Of a stretch of DNA of 64,000 nt, positions 1 through 9,910 are shown piece by piece; position 1 is the first letter of the stretch, and each line of letters opens with the position of its first letter. Where the stretch lies: positions 1 through 64,000 of the forward strand of contig NZ_GL882604.1 in assembly GCF_000195635.1 (NCBI RefSeq), in the 5' to 3' direction. The DNA is from Bacteroides fluxus YIT 12057 (GTDB lineage: Bacteria; Bacteroidota; Bacteroidia; Bacteroidales; Bacteroidaceae). The position numbers were made by a program, and so were the translations under genes. The notes beneath the pieces were generated by a model that ran no database searches, was not told the DNA's origin, and saw only the letters and a program-made list of their open reading frames with translations.

Positions 1-78
1 AAGCTAACTTCTGTACGTGAAAGCGATCGGTAACTTCATTCTTTTTCTTGAGCCGTAAAAACCTGAGGGCTTTTCATT

Positions 79-240
79 TTATGCATATAACTTAGTTAGC
101 CTGTATAAAAAGAATGCCTTTCTCTGACGACTCCTCTAAACTTGTGCTCTGAACGCTTTAATTTTAGCATTGAATGATTCTGCAAATACATTCGTTTCCC
201 TGTTTACGAAATAGTTGGGTCAATCCGAAAAAGGAATCAA
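79..240 (-). pseudogene. Decayed transposase C-terminal remnant
   Basis: Read leftward, the stretch gives the peptide piece NYFVNRETNVFAESFNAKI, then KAFRAQ, and in a shifted frame FFLYRLTKLYA before a stop at 79-81. This pattern is typical of the C-terminus of Bacteroides transposases that I associate with the ISL3 (IS204/IS1001) family; the family call is from memory. The reading frame is broken by a stop where a Trp codon is expected (tga, near 217) and by at least one frameshift near 135. It is therefore a dead fragment. The N-terminal part is missing or lies outside the window. Confidence 0.6.
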
Positions 241-326
241 TGTAAAAAGTAGTAAAGTACTAAGGGAAAAGTGTAGAGGATTAGCTATGAAAACTTGTAG
301 GAGTTAAGACAAATCTCTGTTCAAAG

Positions 327-389
327 GTTGCGAATACATATTCACAGGCTTTGAACATATATTCACAAGCTTTGAATACATATTCTCAG
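327..389. repeat. 21-bp tandem repeat, three copies
   Basis: Three adjacent 21-bp units (327-347, 348-368, 369-389) share the core GAAnACATATTCnCA. Units two and three both begin GCTTTGAA. A fourth, weakly related unit may follow at 390-410. The repeat lies between the transposase remnant and the dapA terminator, and no gene overlaps it. Function is unknown. Confidence 0.7.
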
Positions 390-431
390 CATTAGAATAA
401 AGATTGGATATCTGATACGCTGAAGTCTAAT

Positions 432-464
432 AAAAAAGCCCTGCTTTTTCAAACAGGACTTTTG
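432..464 (-). terminator. Terminator of dapA
   Basis: The arms AAAAGCCCTG and CAGGACTTTT pair with one mismatch around a loop of about 10 nt. On the minus strand the hairpin is followed by a T run. It begins about 20 nt after the dapA stop. Confidence 0.7.
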
Positions 465-483
465 CTTCTTTCAAGAAAATATT

Positions 484-1377
484 TTAGCACTTGATATTCA
501 GTTCATCCAATATCTTACGCATTGCTTCGAAGGTTGTGATTCTGGTGGGCACCAATGGGAGACGAAGTTTGTTCTCAATCATTCCCATTACATTCAGCAT
601 AGCCTTAACGCCGGCAGGATTGCCGTCAACGAACAGAAGCTTGAACAATTCGGCAAATTTATGGTGGATGGTCAATGCATTGGCATAGTCACCTTGTAAA
701 GCCAGGCGTACCATGCGGCTGAATTCGCGTGGAAATGCATTTCCGATGACCGATATGATACCAACGGCCCCTAAGGTAATCAAAGGGAAGGTGATGCCGT
801 CATCTCCCGAAATAACGTCAAAATTAGACGGTTTGTTTTTTATGATATCATCCATTTGGGTGATATCGCCGGAAGCTTCCTTAATGGCTATTACATTCTT
901 GAAATCACGTGCTATGCGCAGAGTGGTTTCAGCTTTCATGTTAACTCCGGTACGCCCCGGAACATTATAAAGTACAATCGGTAGTTCAGTAGCTTCGGCA
1001 ATAGCCTTATAGTGTTGGTATATACCTTCTTGTGAAGGTTTATTATAATATGGAACAACGGAAAGGATAGCATCCACTCCGGTGAAATCATCATTTTTCA
1101 GCGTTTCTACTATGGCGCGTGTGTTGTTTCCTCCTACACCGAGTAGGATAGGTATTTTTCCATTCACGCGCTCAATGACCATTCTTTTTATTTTCTGCTT
1201 TTCTTCTTCCGTCAGGGTCGGAGTTTCTGCAGTAGTACCCAATACGCATAAAAAGTCGGCATTATTTTGCAGCAAATAGTCCACCAAACGCATCAATGCA
1301 TCGTAATCAACGCTTTCATCCTCTTTAAACGGAGTAATCAGCGCTACCCCCATTCCTTTCAATCTTGTCTGTATCAT
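484..1377 (-). CDS. dapA: 4-hydroxy-tetrahydrodipicolinate synthase
   Basis: Condenses pyruvate with L-aspartate semialdehyde in the cytoplasm, the first committed step of the lysine/diaminopimelate branch. The 297 residues match the usual family length and form one TIM barrel. Visible motifs are the pyruvate-binding GTTAET (about 47-52), the Tyr of VLYNVPGRTG (Tyr137) and the Schiff-base Lys in IAIKEASGD (Lys166). Start ATG at 1377 gives MIQTRLKGMGVALITPF, the normal N-terminus. A TACTTTTG -7 box lies about 36 nt upstream and a terminator follows, so it is probably a single-gene transcript. Confidence 0.96.
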   Translation of the reverse strand: MIQTRLKGMGVALITPFKEDESVDYDALMRLVDYLLQNNADFLCVLGTTAETPTLTEEEKQKIKRMVIERVNGKIPILLGVGGNNTRAIVETLKNDDFTGVDAILSVVPYYNKPSQEGIYQHYKAIAEATELPIVLYNVPGRTGVNMKAETTLRIARDFKNVIAIKEASGDITQMDDIIKNKPSNFDVISGDDGITFPLITLGAVGIISVIGNAFPREFSRMVRLALQGDYANALTIHHKFAELFKLLFVDGNPAGVKAMLNVMGMIENKLRLPLVPTRITTFEAMRKILDELNIKC

Positions 1378-1412
1378 GAGTATTATTCAGTAATCTCTAA
1401 TTAAATGACTCG

Positions 1413-1446
1413 CAAAAGTACGATTTTTTTCGATTTACCCTACAAA
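1413..1446 (-). promoter_or_regulatory. Probable dapA promoter
   Basis: Minus-strand -7 box TACTTTTG (1413-1420) and TTTG (1443-1446) are separated by 22 nt, slightly longer than the usual 19-21 nt of the Bacteroidales primary sigma factor. Confidence 0.55.
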
Positions 1447-1480
1447 TATAAGCTATAAAAAAGCTTTTTGTAGAAATTTG

Positions 1481-3553
<2,073 letters not shown>

Positions 3554-3581
3554 TTAGGTTTTGGTAAAAACAAAATAATCT

Positions 3582-3613
3582 TTTGCTTTTACTCTCAACT
3601 TGCACTACTTTTG
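3582..3613 (+). promoter_or_regulatory. trmD promoter
   Basis: TTTG at 3582-3585, a 20-nt spacer and TACTTTTG at 3606-3613 match the Bacteroidales consensus. The trmD ATG is at 3631, which leaves a very short 5' UTR. Confidence 0.8.
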
Positions 3614-3630
3614 CGGAAAATTAAAGTTTT

Positions 3631-4308
3631 ATGCGTATTGATATCATCACAGTTTTACCGGAAATGATTGAAGGCTTTTTCAATTGTTCCATTATGAAAC
3701 GTGCTCAAAATAAAGGGCTTGCAGAAATATATATTCACAATCTCCGAGATTACACGGAGGACAAGTATCGCCGTGTGGATGATTATCCCTTTGGTGGATT
3801 TGCCGGAATGGTCATGAAAATAGAACCGATTGAGCGTTGTATCAATGCTCTGAAGGCACAACGGGATTATGATGAAGTGATTTTCACTACCCCTGATGGT
3901 GAACAGTTCAGCCAACCGATGGCCAATACATTGTCCCTTGCACAAAATCTTATTATTCTCTGCGGGCATTTCAAGGGGATTGATTACCGTATCCGCGAAC
4001 ACCTCATCACGAAGGAAATCAGTATTGGCGATTATGTGCTTACAGGCGGTGAACTGGCTGCAGCCGTTATGGCGGATGCCATTGTGCGCATCATACCGGG
4101 GGTTATATCAGATGAGCAATCCGCTCTTTCCGATTCTTTCCAGGATAATTTATTGGCGGCTCCGGTCTATACTAGGCCGGCAGATTACAAAGGATGGAAG
4201 GTTCCGGATATTTTACTATCCGGCCATGAGGCCAAGATAAAGGAATGGGAGTTGCAGCAGTCATTGGAAAGAACCCGTAAGTTGCGTCCGGATTTGCTGG
4301 AAGAATAA
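3631..4308 (+). CDS. trmD: tRNA (guanine-37-N1)-methyltransferase
   Basis: Transfers a methyl group from S-adenosylmethionine to N1 of G37 in tRNAs, which prevents +1 frameshifting. The 225-aa length and sequence fit the SPOUT family. The N-terminus [16 protein letters not shown], the knot segment [16 protein letters not shown] and the SAM loop [13 protein letters not shown] are all present, as is the conserved Asp of the [10 protein letters not shown] segment. It is divergent from ligA, with its own promoter upstream and a strong terminator 28 nt downstream. Confidence 0.96.
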   Translation: MRIDIITVLPEMIEGFFNCSIMKRAQNKGLAEIYIHNLRDYTEDKYRRVDDYPFGGFAGMVMKIEPIERCINALKAQRDYDEVIFTTPDGEQFSQPMANTLSLAQNLIILCGHFKGIDYRIREHLITKEISIGDYVLTGGELAAAVMADAIVRIIPGVISDEQSALSDSFQDNLLAAPVYTRPADYKGWKVPDILLSGHEAKIKEWELQQSLERTRKLRPDLLEE

Positions 4309-4335
4309 AATTATCAATGTAAATAAAAAGAAAAA

Positions 4336-4357
4336 GGACATTCATAATAGAATGTCC
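4336..4357. terminator. Bidirectional terminator, trmD/pyrD
   Basis: A perfect 8-bp stem, GGACATTC and GAATGTCC, is flanked by an A run on one side and a T run on the other. It serves convergent trmD and pyrD. Confidence 0.85.
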
Positions 4358-4401
4358 TTTTTTATGAAATCAGATTGCGAATGGCAATCTTTTGTTTTTA
4401 G

Positions 4402-5313
4402 TTATAACTCCAGTGCACCGATTATGTCTGTTACAGACCTGTATCCATGTCTGTCAAGATAGTCATTGATACCTTCTGTCACCTTTACGGTAACTGTAGG
4501 ATCAATGAAATTTGCAGTGCCTATCTGGATGGCCGAGGCTCCGGCGAGCATGAATTCTACTGCATCTTTCCAATCCATGATACCTCCTAACCCTATGACG
4601 GGTATTTTTACCGCTTTAGCTACTTGCCATACCATGCGCAATGCAATGGGCTTCACGGCTGCACCCGACATTCCTCCTGTAACCGTAGAAAGAATCGGGC
4701 GTCTGCGTTCTGCGTCTATGGCCATTCCAAGCAGGGTGTTGATTAGGGACACGCTGTCTGCACCACCATTTTCTGCTGCCCGGGCTATTTCGGTAATGTC
4801 GGTCACGTTGGGTGATAACTTTACGATAAGTGTCTTTTTGTAAACTGAGCGCACGGCTTTAACCACCTCTTCGGCTCCTTTGGCTGTGACGCCGAATGCC
4901 ATTCCACCTTGCTTGACATTGGGGCAGGATATGTTCAACTCTATGGCAGGAATTTTGTCAAGTTCATTAATGATTGCAGCAGTTTCCGCATAATCTTCAA
5001 TGGCAGATCCCGATACATTTACAATCATATTGGTTTGGACGTCTTTGATGCGGGGATAGATATGTTCAACAAAGTAATGTACACCTTTATTTTGCAGTCC
5101 CACAGCGTTTAACATACCTGATGGAGTCTCTGCCATACGCGGATACGGGTTGCCTTCACGTTTGTGAAGAGTAGTTCCCTTTACAATTATACCGCCTATT
5201 CGCGATATGTCTATGAAATCGGCAAATTCTTCACCATATCCAAATGTTCCGGATGCCGTCATGACCGGATTCTTCATTTGTAATTCACCAATCTTTACAC
5301 TTAAATCTGCCAT
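4402..5313 (-). CDS. pyrD: Dihydroorotate dehydrogenase, class 1B catalytic subunit
   Basis: Oxidises dihydroorotate to orotate in pyrimidine synthesis, with FMN bound in a TIM barrel. The segment [12 protein letters not shown] carries the catalytic Cys that marks class 1 enzymes. FMN contacts include the ASGTFGYG and GLGGIMDW loops. At 303 aa it has the normal length. It overlaps the end of pyrK by 13 bp. The pairing with an electron-transfer subunit shows the NAD-linked class 1B type rather than the fumarate-linked 1A or quinone-linked class 2. Confidence 0.95.
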   Translation of the reverse strand: MADLSVKIGELQMKNPVMTASGTFGYGEEFADFIDISRIGGIIVKGTTLHKREGNPYPRMAETPSGMLNAVGLQNKGVHYFVEHIYPRIKDVQTNMIVNVSGSAIEDYAETAAIINELDKIPAIELNISCPNVKQGGMAFGVTAKGAEEVVKAVRSVYKKTLIVKLSPNVTDITEIARAAENGGADSVSLINTLLGMAIDAERRRPILSTVTGGMSGAAVKPIALRMVWQVAKAVKIPVIGLGGIMDWKDAVEFMLAGASAIQIGTANFIDPTVTVKVTEGINDYLDRHGYRSVTDIIGALEL

Positions 5314-6077
5314 AATAGTTTGTTTATATTAAAAACCGGACCTTCTTTACATACACATAAATGACCTTCTGTCGTATTTTCCACACAGCATAAGCATGCA
5401 CCTATACCACATGCCATCATGTTTTCCAAAGACACTTCGCAATTTATTCCTTTACTTTTGGCATATTTGGCTACAGCCATCATCATGGGTTTCGGACCAC
5501 ATGTATATATATGTTCGAAATTTACCTTATCTAATATGGAGTGCTGGGTTACGTAGCCTTTCTCTCCGTGGCTGCCATCTTCTGTTGTAGTATATACTTC
5601 GCCATAAGCTGCAAATTGCTCCAATTGCAGTAAATCCTTGTCGCTTCTTGCTCCGAGCAAGAAAATCGGTTTGCTGCCCCTTTTCGCCAATTGCTCACCT
5701 AGATATAGCATTGGGGCAGTACCTACGCCTCCGCCTACCAATAAAAGCTTGTCTGAGGGATTTTCAGGCATTGTGAAACTGTTTCCCAATGGAAGTACCA
5801 CATTGATAATGTCGCCTTTATTCGCTTCTCCTAAACGCTTTGTTCCGTCGCCTACGAGCTGGATGAGGAACCATACCTCATTCCGTTGCCTGTCAATGTA
5901 ATTAATGGAAATAGGGCGACGCAAGAAAGTAGTTGGAGAACCATCCACGCGGAGTTCTGCAAATTGTCCCGGCAACATTTCCGGAAGTGGAGACGGAGAA
6001 GTCAGTTTCAGCAATACATAGTTTGTATGCAAGCGGACATTCTCGGTCACTGTCAGGTCTAAAATGTATTTTTTCAT
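5301..6077 (-). CDS. pyrK: Dihydroorotate dehydrogenase electron-transfer subunit
   Basis: Passes electrons from PyrD to NAD+ through FAD and a [2Fe-2S] cluster. The N-terminal ferredoxin-reductase-like FAD domain carries [10 protein letters not shown]; the NAD domain carries [12 protein letters not shown]. The C-terminal cluster has the Cys pattern C-x4-C-x2-C and then a further Cys (CGIGACLCC ... HLCVC). It is the first gene of the pyrK-pyrD operon, and its 258 aa are normal for the family. Confidence 0.95.
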   Translation of the reverse strand: MKKYILDLTVTENVRLHTNYVLLKLTSPSPLPEMLPGQFAELRVDGSPTTFLRRPISINYIDRQRNEVWFLIQLVGDGTKRLGEANKGDIINVVLPLGNSFTMPENPSDKLLLVGGGVGTAPMLYLGEQLAKRGSKPIFLLGARSDKDLLQLEQFAAYGEVYTTTEDGSHGEKGYVTQHSILDKVNFEHIYTCGPKPMMMAVAKYAKSKGINCEVSLENMMACGIGACLCCVENTTEGHLCVCKEGPVFNINKLLWQI

Positions 6078-6203
6078 ATTGTTTATAAAGAGGGATGTTT
6101 ATCTTTCGGCTACAAAGATAGTGCAAACCGGATACAAAACTCCAAGCTTGCTTGAAAAGTTTTGTTGGGATGCCGCCACCTTCCAAAGTATGACATCAAT
6201 TTC

Positions 6204-6665
6204 TCAATTTTCGGGTTTGAATGTTTCGTAGGTGTTATCATCAAAAAAGATTCTTATTTCAGTTATTTTTCTAGGAGGTCTTTCTTTGTAGATAATCTCT
6301 TGTTTTACAATTTCTTTAACCTGTTTTTGGGGCGTTTCTAACGCAATTTCCTTGCGATTTTCAGTTTCTCCCGTCCCTTCGGACAAATTTTCGGGATTCT
6401 CGGCGAATAGAGGGTAGTCAAATCCTCCGTTTTCGGTTGAATCGGAATCGTTGCTCATATTGCCTTTTCCGGTGAGTAGCCATTCAAGGTTTATATCATC
6501 GTACCGTTGATGCAATCGGAGGATTACTTCGGTACTTGGATATTTGTTGCGAGGACCTAAGATATGGGAAATCGTAGCTTGAGCCACTCCAATGCTTTCG
6601 GCAAAAGCACCGGCAGTCAATTTTTCCCGATCCATAACCATTTTGAATCTGTCTTTTATACTCAT
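6204..6665 (-). CDS. XRE-type HTH regulator
   Basis: A 153-aa protein with an N-terminal helix-turn-helix (about 13-60: GAFAESIGVAQATISHI as the core). A conserved Bacteroidetes segment, NLEWLLTGKGNM, follows. The C-terminal half is low in complexity and acidic, ending in a short basic stretch around KERPPRKITEIRIFFDD. It is a likely cytoplasmic DNA-binding repressor of unknown target. Its own leader contains a TACAATTGTA palindrome between the predicted promoter and the ATG, so autoregulation is plausible. The gene stands alone. Confidence 0.85.
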   Translation of the reverse strand: MSIKDRFKMVMDREKLTAGAFAESIGVAQATISHILGPRNKYPSTEVILRLHQRYDDINLEWLLTGKGNMSNDSDSTENGGFDYPLFAENPENLSEGTGETENRKEIALETPQKQVKEIVKQEIIYKERPPRKITEIRIFFDDNTYETFKPEN

Positions 6666-6677
6666 AGCAAGTGTTAT

Positions 6678-6738
6678 TACAATTGTACTTATTTTACATT
6701 TGATTACAAAAGTAAAAAAACAAAATCACAATCGCAAA
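6678..6738 (-). promoter_or_regulatory. Promoter and possible operator of the XRE gene
   Basis: On the minus strand, TTTG (6735-6738), a 20-nt spacer and TACTTTTG (6707-6714) form a consensus promoter. The palindrome TACAATTGTA (6678-6687) lies between the expected transcription start and the ATG. The same 10-mer recurs at 7081-7090. Confidence 0.65.
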
Positions 6739-7448
6739 TTATAAATGTAAAACATGAAATATTACAAAAGTATACATAGTATTACATGTGTTACATATAC
6801 AAATGTCATATTGCAAAATTTCCTATTTTACAATCGATATACCAACTTTAATAAAATTCAATAATTAACTGATTATCAACAGATACGCCATTATACATTT
6901 TCCGTTTTTTATGAAATATTACATTTGTTTTGCCTGTTGTCGACCTATATTTTAAACATTAATCAAACAAAATCATATATATATCTGATATAGATTGAAT
7001 TATTGTTATAATCTGCCCGTGTTAAGCCTGCTACATATACTTTTGTAAAATGGCAAATTATTATTGGAAATAGACGTATTTACAATTGTATACAATCTTG
7101 CATTATTACTTTAGGAAAGTATATTTGTTATGCGATTAATATTGTAATATTCAATATTTACTTTAGTAAATATTGATAGTTGATTAATGCAACTATATTA
7201 TACCTGCCATGTTTTACCATGACATAAAAGTCTTCTATAGGAAAGAAAATCTGCAACATGAATGAAGGTCATGAATTCCTTTTTCTTGTTTCACCTAAGG
7301 AATTCTAAAATCCTTGCTTTATTTCCGTATGAAGGGTCGGATGAATGAAAATAAGCGATTCTAAGAGGGTTAAAATCGATATATTTATCTGTATTATAAT
7401 AGGTTACACCTATTTTAAAGGTTAAGTATATCAGCTGAAATAGAAAAA
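6739..7448. other. AT-rich palindromic intergenic region, no gene seen
   Basis: About 700 bp of very AT-rich DNA between the XRE gene and holA. I find no credible ORF. It contains many TTACA/TGTAA words, a second TACAATTGTA (7081-7090), and an inverted repeat with 11-bp arms TCAATATTTAC and GTAAATATTGA (7151-7176). A hairpin with arms GAATTCCTT and AAGGAATTC lies at 7273-7305. It could hold operators for the XRE protein or an unrecognised small RNA. Confidence 0.5.
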
Positions 7449-7465
7449 GGGGGATAAAATCCCCC
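7449..7465 (-). terminator. holA terminator
   Basis: GGGGGAT, loop AAA, ATCCCCC, followed on the minus strand by CTTTTTCT. It lies about 75 nt after the holA stop. Confidence 0.75.
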
Positions 7466-7539
7466 TAATCATGACAAAATGATACGAAAGTATCCATTTT
7501 ATGTTTTTTCCATTTGAATAGGATTTGGCTTATAAAGAG

Positions 7540-8559
7540 CTAATGCAAGATTTTAAAGACAAGTTCCCTAAGTATGTCTCCATCGTTTAAGGATGAGTTT
7601 CCTACCCCTTTAGACTTGGCATCTGCATATCTGATTTCTCCGATTATTTGCATCGTTTTTACGCCGCTATAGCGGCGCATGGCGCTTAGGTATTCGCGAG
7701 ACTGCCACGGGCTTTTTAGGCCCAAGAAATTGGCAATACCCTGCTCAGATTTTTCTGGTGCATAATATGCCAACATTAGATTGGAGAAGAAACCAAAAAG
7801 TAAAGATAAAGTCATCTGAATAGGATTCGTTTTGGGATTTTCTTCAAAATATTTTATTATTTTATTGGCCTTTAAAACATCCTTTTCCACTATGGCTCCA
7901 CGAAGTTCAAAGTTATTGTAATCTTTACTGATGCCGATATTCCGCTCTATCTGCTCCGGAGTGATACGTGTCTGACCTTTTGGAAGTGTTATGATCAGTT
8001 TTTCCAGCTCTCCGGTCAGTCTGCTGAGGTCAGTTCCTACAAAATCCGCAAGCATGGAAGTAGCTTTAGGTTCAAGATCCACACCTTTGCGTTTCATGTA
8101 CGAGGTGATGAATGCAGGCAACTGGGCATCCTTTATTTTTTTAGATTCGAACAAGACGCCAACTTTCTCTATTTCGGCAGCCAATTTCTTTCTTCTATCC
8201 AGTACGCCATGTTTATGGCATATTACCAGAATGGTCGAATTCAGAGGTCTTTGCAGATAGTAAGACAATTCATCCATGTTACGGATGGACTGTGCTTCCT
8301 TGACGACAACAACCTGATGCTCGGACATCATCGGATAGCGTTTGGCTGCATTGATGACGGTAGCTATATCTACATCCGCCCCATACACTATGCTCAAGTT
8401 AAATTCCTTCTCAGTATCGGTGAGGACATTGTCAGCGATATAGTCTGCAATGAGGTCAATATAATACGCTTCCTCGCCCATCAGATAATAGACCGGACGG
8501 TATTGTTTGGCTCTCAATTCTTTAAGTATGTCGTCACATGTTATTTCTTGTTTTGCCAT
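7540..8559 (-). CDS. holA: DNA polymerase III delta subunit
   Basis: Clamp-loader subunit that opens the beta sliding clamp during replication. The 339-aa protein has the AAA+-like first domain (VYYLMGEEAYYIDLIADYI near residue 18, where the family has a degenerate P-loop), the segment LVICHKHGVLDRRKKL, and the C-terminal collar helices. Length and motif order fit HolA. It lies 60 bp downstream of amn in the same direction, a probable operon, and is followed by a strong terminator. Confidence 0.92.
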   Translation of the reverse strand: MAKQEITCDDILKELRAKQYRPVYYLMGEEAYYIDLIADYIADNVLTDTEKEFNLSIVYGADVDIATVINAAKRYPMMSEHQVVVVKEAQSIRNMDELSYYLQRPLNSTILVICHKHGVLDRRKKLAAEIEKVGVLFESKKIKDAQLPAFITSYMKRKGVDLEPKATSMLADFVGTDLSRLTGELEKLIITLPKGQTRITPEQIERNIGISKDYNNFELRGAIVEKDVLKANKIIKYFEENPKTNPIQMTLSLLFGFFSNLMLAYYAPEKSEQGIANFLGLKSPWQSREYLSAMRRYSGVKTMQIIGEIRYADAKSKGVGNSSLNDGDILRELVFKILH

Positions 8560-8619
8560 ATAGAAAAATTAGGTGTTTGTTGATGAATGTGTCTGTCCTG
8601 CTGTTGCAAAAACAGCGTA

Positions 8620-9396
8620 TCACCAGTCAAACTTCAAGTGTTTTACAGTCTTTTTCTCATCAATAATCATACGCAGGGAGGCAATTCCGATTTCAACATG
8701 CTCATTTACATAGTTTTGGGTAACTATATTGTCACTTTTATCGGTTTTTACGCCTTCAGGAATCATGGGCTGGTCGGAAACCAGCAGCAAGGCTCCGGTC
8801 GGGATATGATTGGCAAAACCGCAGCTGAATAAGGTAGCGGTTTCCATATCGACGGCCATGGCACGGGTTTTCTTGAGATATTCCTTGAAGGTTTCATCAT
8901 GTTCCCAAATCCGGCGGTTGGTGGTATATACCGTACCAGTCCAGTAATCGCGGGCATAATCACGGATGGCGGAAGAAACCGCACGTTGCAGCATAAAAGC
9001 AGGAAGTGAGGGCACTTCGGGCGGGAAATAGTCATTGGAAGTACCTTCGCCGCGGATGGCGGCAATAGGAAGGATAAGATCCCCTATTCTATTTTTCTTG
9101 TCTATGCCGCCGCACTTGCCCAAAAACAGGCATGCTTTGGGATTAATGGCGCTGAGCAAGTCCATGATAATGGCAGCATTGGGGCTTCCCATACCGAAAT
9201 TGATAATTGTCATTCCTTCTGCGCTGGCAGATATCATATTGGCGTCTTTGCCGAGGATGGGAACATTGAACTTTTCTGCGAAAATCTCTACGTACTTGTT
9301 GAAGTTGGTCAACAGGATATACTCTCCAAAATCTTCCAGGTTACGTTTTGTGTAACGGGGCAGCCAATTAGCTACGATTTCTTCTTTTGTTTTCAT
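8620..9396 (-). CDS. amn: AMP nucleosidase
   Basis: A phosphorylase-superfamily (MTAP/PNP-like) enzyme predicted to hydrolyse AMP to adenine and ribose 5-phosphate. The family signature is the segment MAVDMETATLFSCGF with the ribose-binding Met-Glu, then LLLVSDQPM with the catalytic Asp. At 258 aa it is the short bacteroidal form, without the N-terminal regulatory domain of the E. coli enzyme. Substrate is inferred from family naming; another nucleosidase activity is possible. It sits upstream of holA. Confidence 0.85.
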   Translation of the reverse strand: MKTKEEIVANWLPRYTKRNLEDFGEYILLTNFNKYVEIFAEKFNVPILGKDANMISASAEGMTIINFGMGSPNAAIIMDLLSAINPKACLFLGKCGGIDKKNRIGDLILPIAAIRGEGTSNDYFPPEVPSLPAFMLQRAVSSAIRDYARDYWTGTVYTTNRRIWEHDETFKEYLKKTRAMAVDMETATLFSCGFANHIPTGALLLVSDQPMIPEGVKTDKSDNIVTQNYVNEHVEIGIASLRMIIDEKKTVKHLKFDW

Positions 9397-9460
9397 AAGA
9401 TTTCATTAAATTTGTGTTCCCAAAAGGCGGGAACCATTATTTAACTTACAAATGTAGTAA

Positions 9461-9910
9461 ATGTTATCATTAAACCTACCAGCATTCGATGCTAAAATTG
9501 CCGCAAGGAATGGAAAAAATGTTATTTTCGATGTAATACGTCGTCGATATGTCGCACTGACTCCGGAAGAATGGGTGCGGCAACACTTTGTTCACTTTCT
9601 TATCGCCCATAAGGGATATCCACAAGCATTGATGGCAAACGAAGTGCAGGTGCAACTGAACAATACCAGGAAACGTTGTGATACGGTACTCTACCGCCGT
9701 GACCTCACTGCCCGTATGATAGTGGAATACAAAGCTCCCGAAATTGAAATCACACAGAAAGTTTTCGACCAGATAACCCGTTACAATATGGTGTTGAGAG
9801 TGGATTATCTCATCGTCAGCAACGGGTTACAGCATTATTGCTGCCGAATGGATTACGAACGCAATACATACGCTTTTCTGCATGACATACCCGAATACCG
9901 GAGCCTATAG
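9461..9910 (+). CDS. HsdR N-terminal-domain protein (PD-(D/E)XK fold)
   Basis: A 149-aa stand-alone protein resembling only the N-terminal nuclease domain of type I restriction enzyme R subunits. The putative active site is Asp in RKRCDTVLY and Glu-x-Lys in IVEYKAPEI, the D...ExK pattern. A downstream Gln-containing helix, VFDQITRYN, fits the QxxxY motif of this fold. There is no helicase part and no methylase or specificity gene nearby, so it is not a working restriction system. A repair or housekeeping nuclease role is possible. It is divergent from amn, and its 3' end overlaps the RND gene by 6 bp. Confidence 0.8.
   Translation: MLSLNLPAFDAKIAARNGKNVIFDVIRRRYVALTPEEWVRQHFVHFLIAHKGYPQALMANEVQVQLNNTRKRCDTVLYRRDLTARMIVEYKAPEIEITQKVFDQITRYNMVLRVDYLIVSNGLQHYCCRMDYERNTYAFLHDIPEYRSL

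Noticed and set aside
327..389. CRISPR array
   Set aside because: The 21-bp units are directly adjacent with no spacers, only three copies, and no cas genes occur in the window.
9461..9910. Type I restriction-modification locus
   Set aside because: Only the R-subunit N-terminal domain is present; no HsdM, HsdS or helicase.
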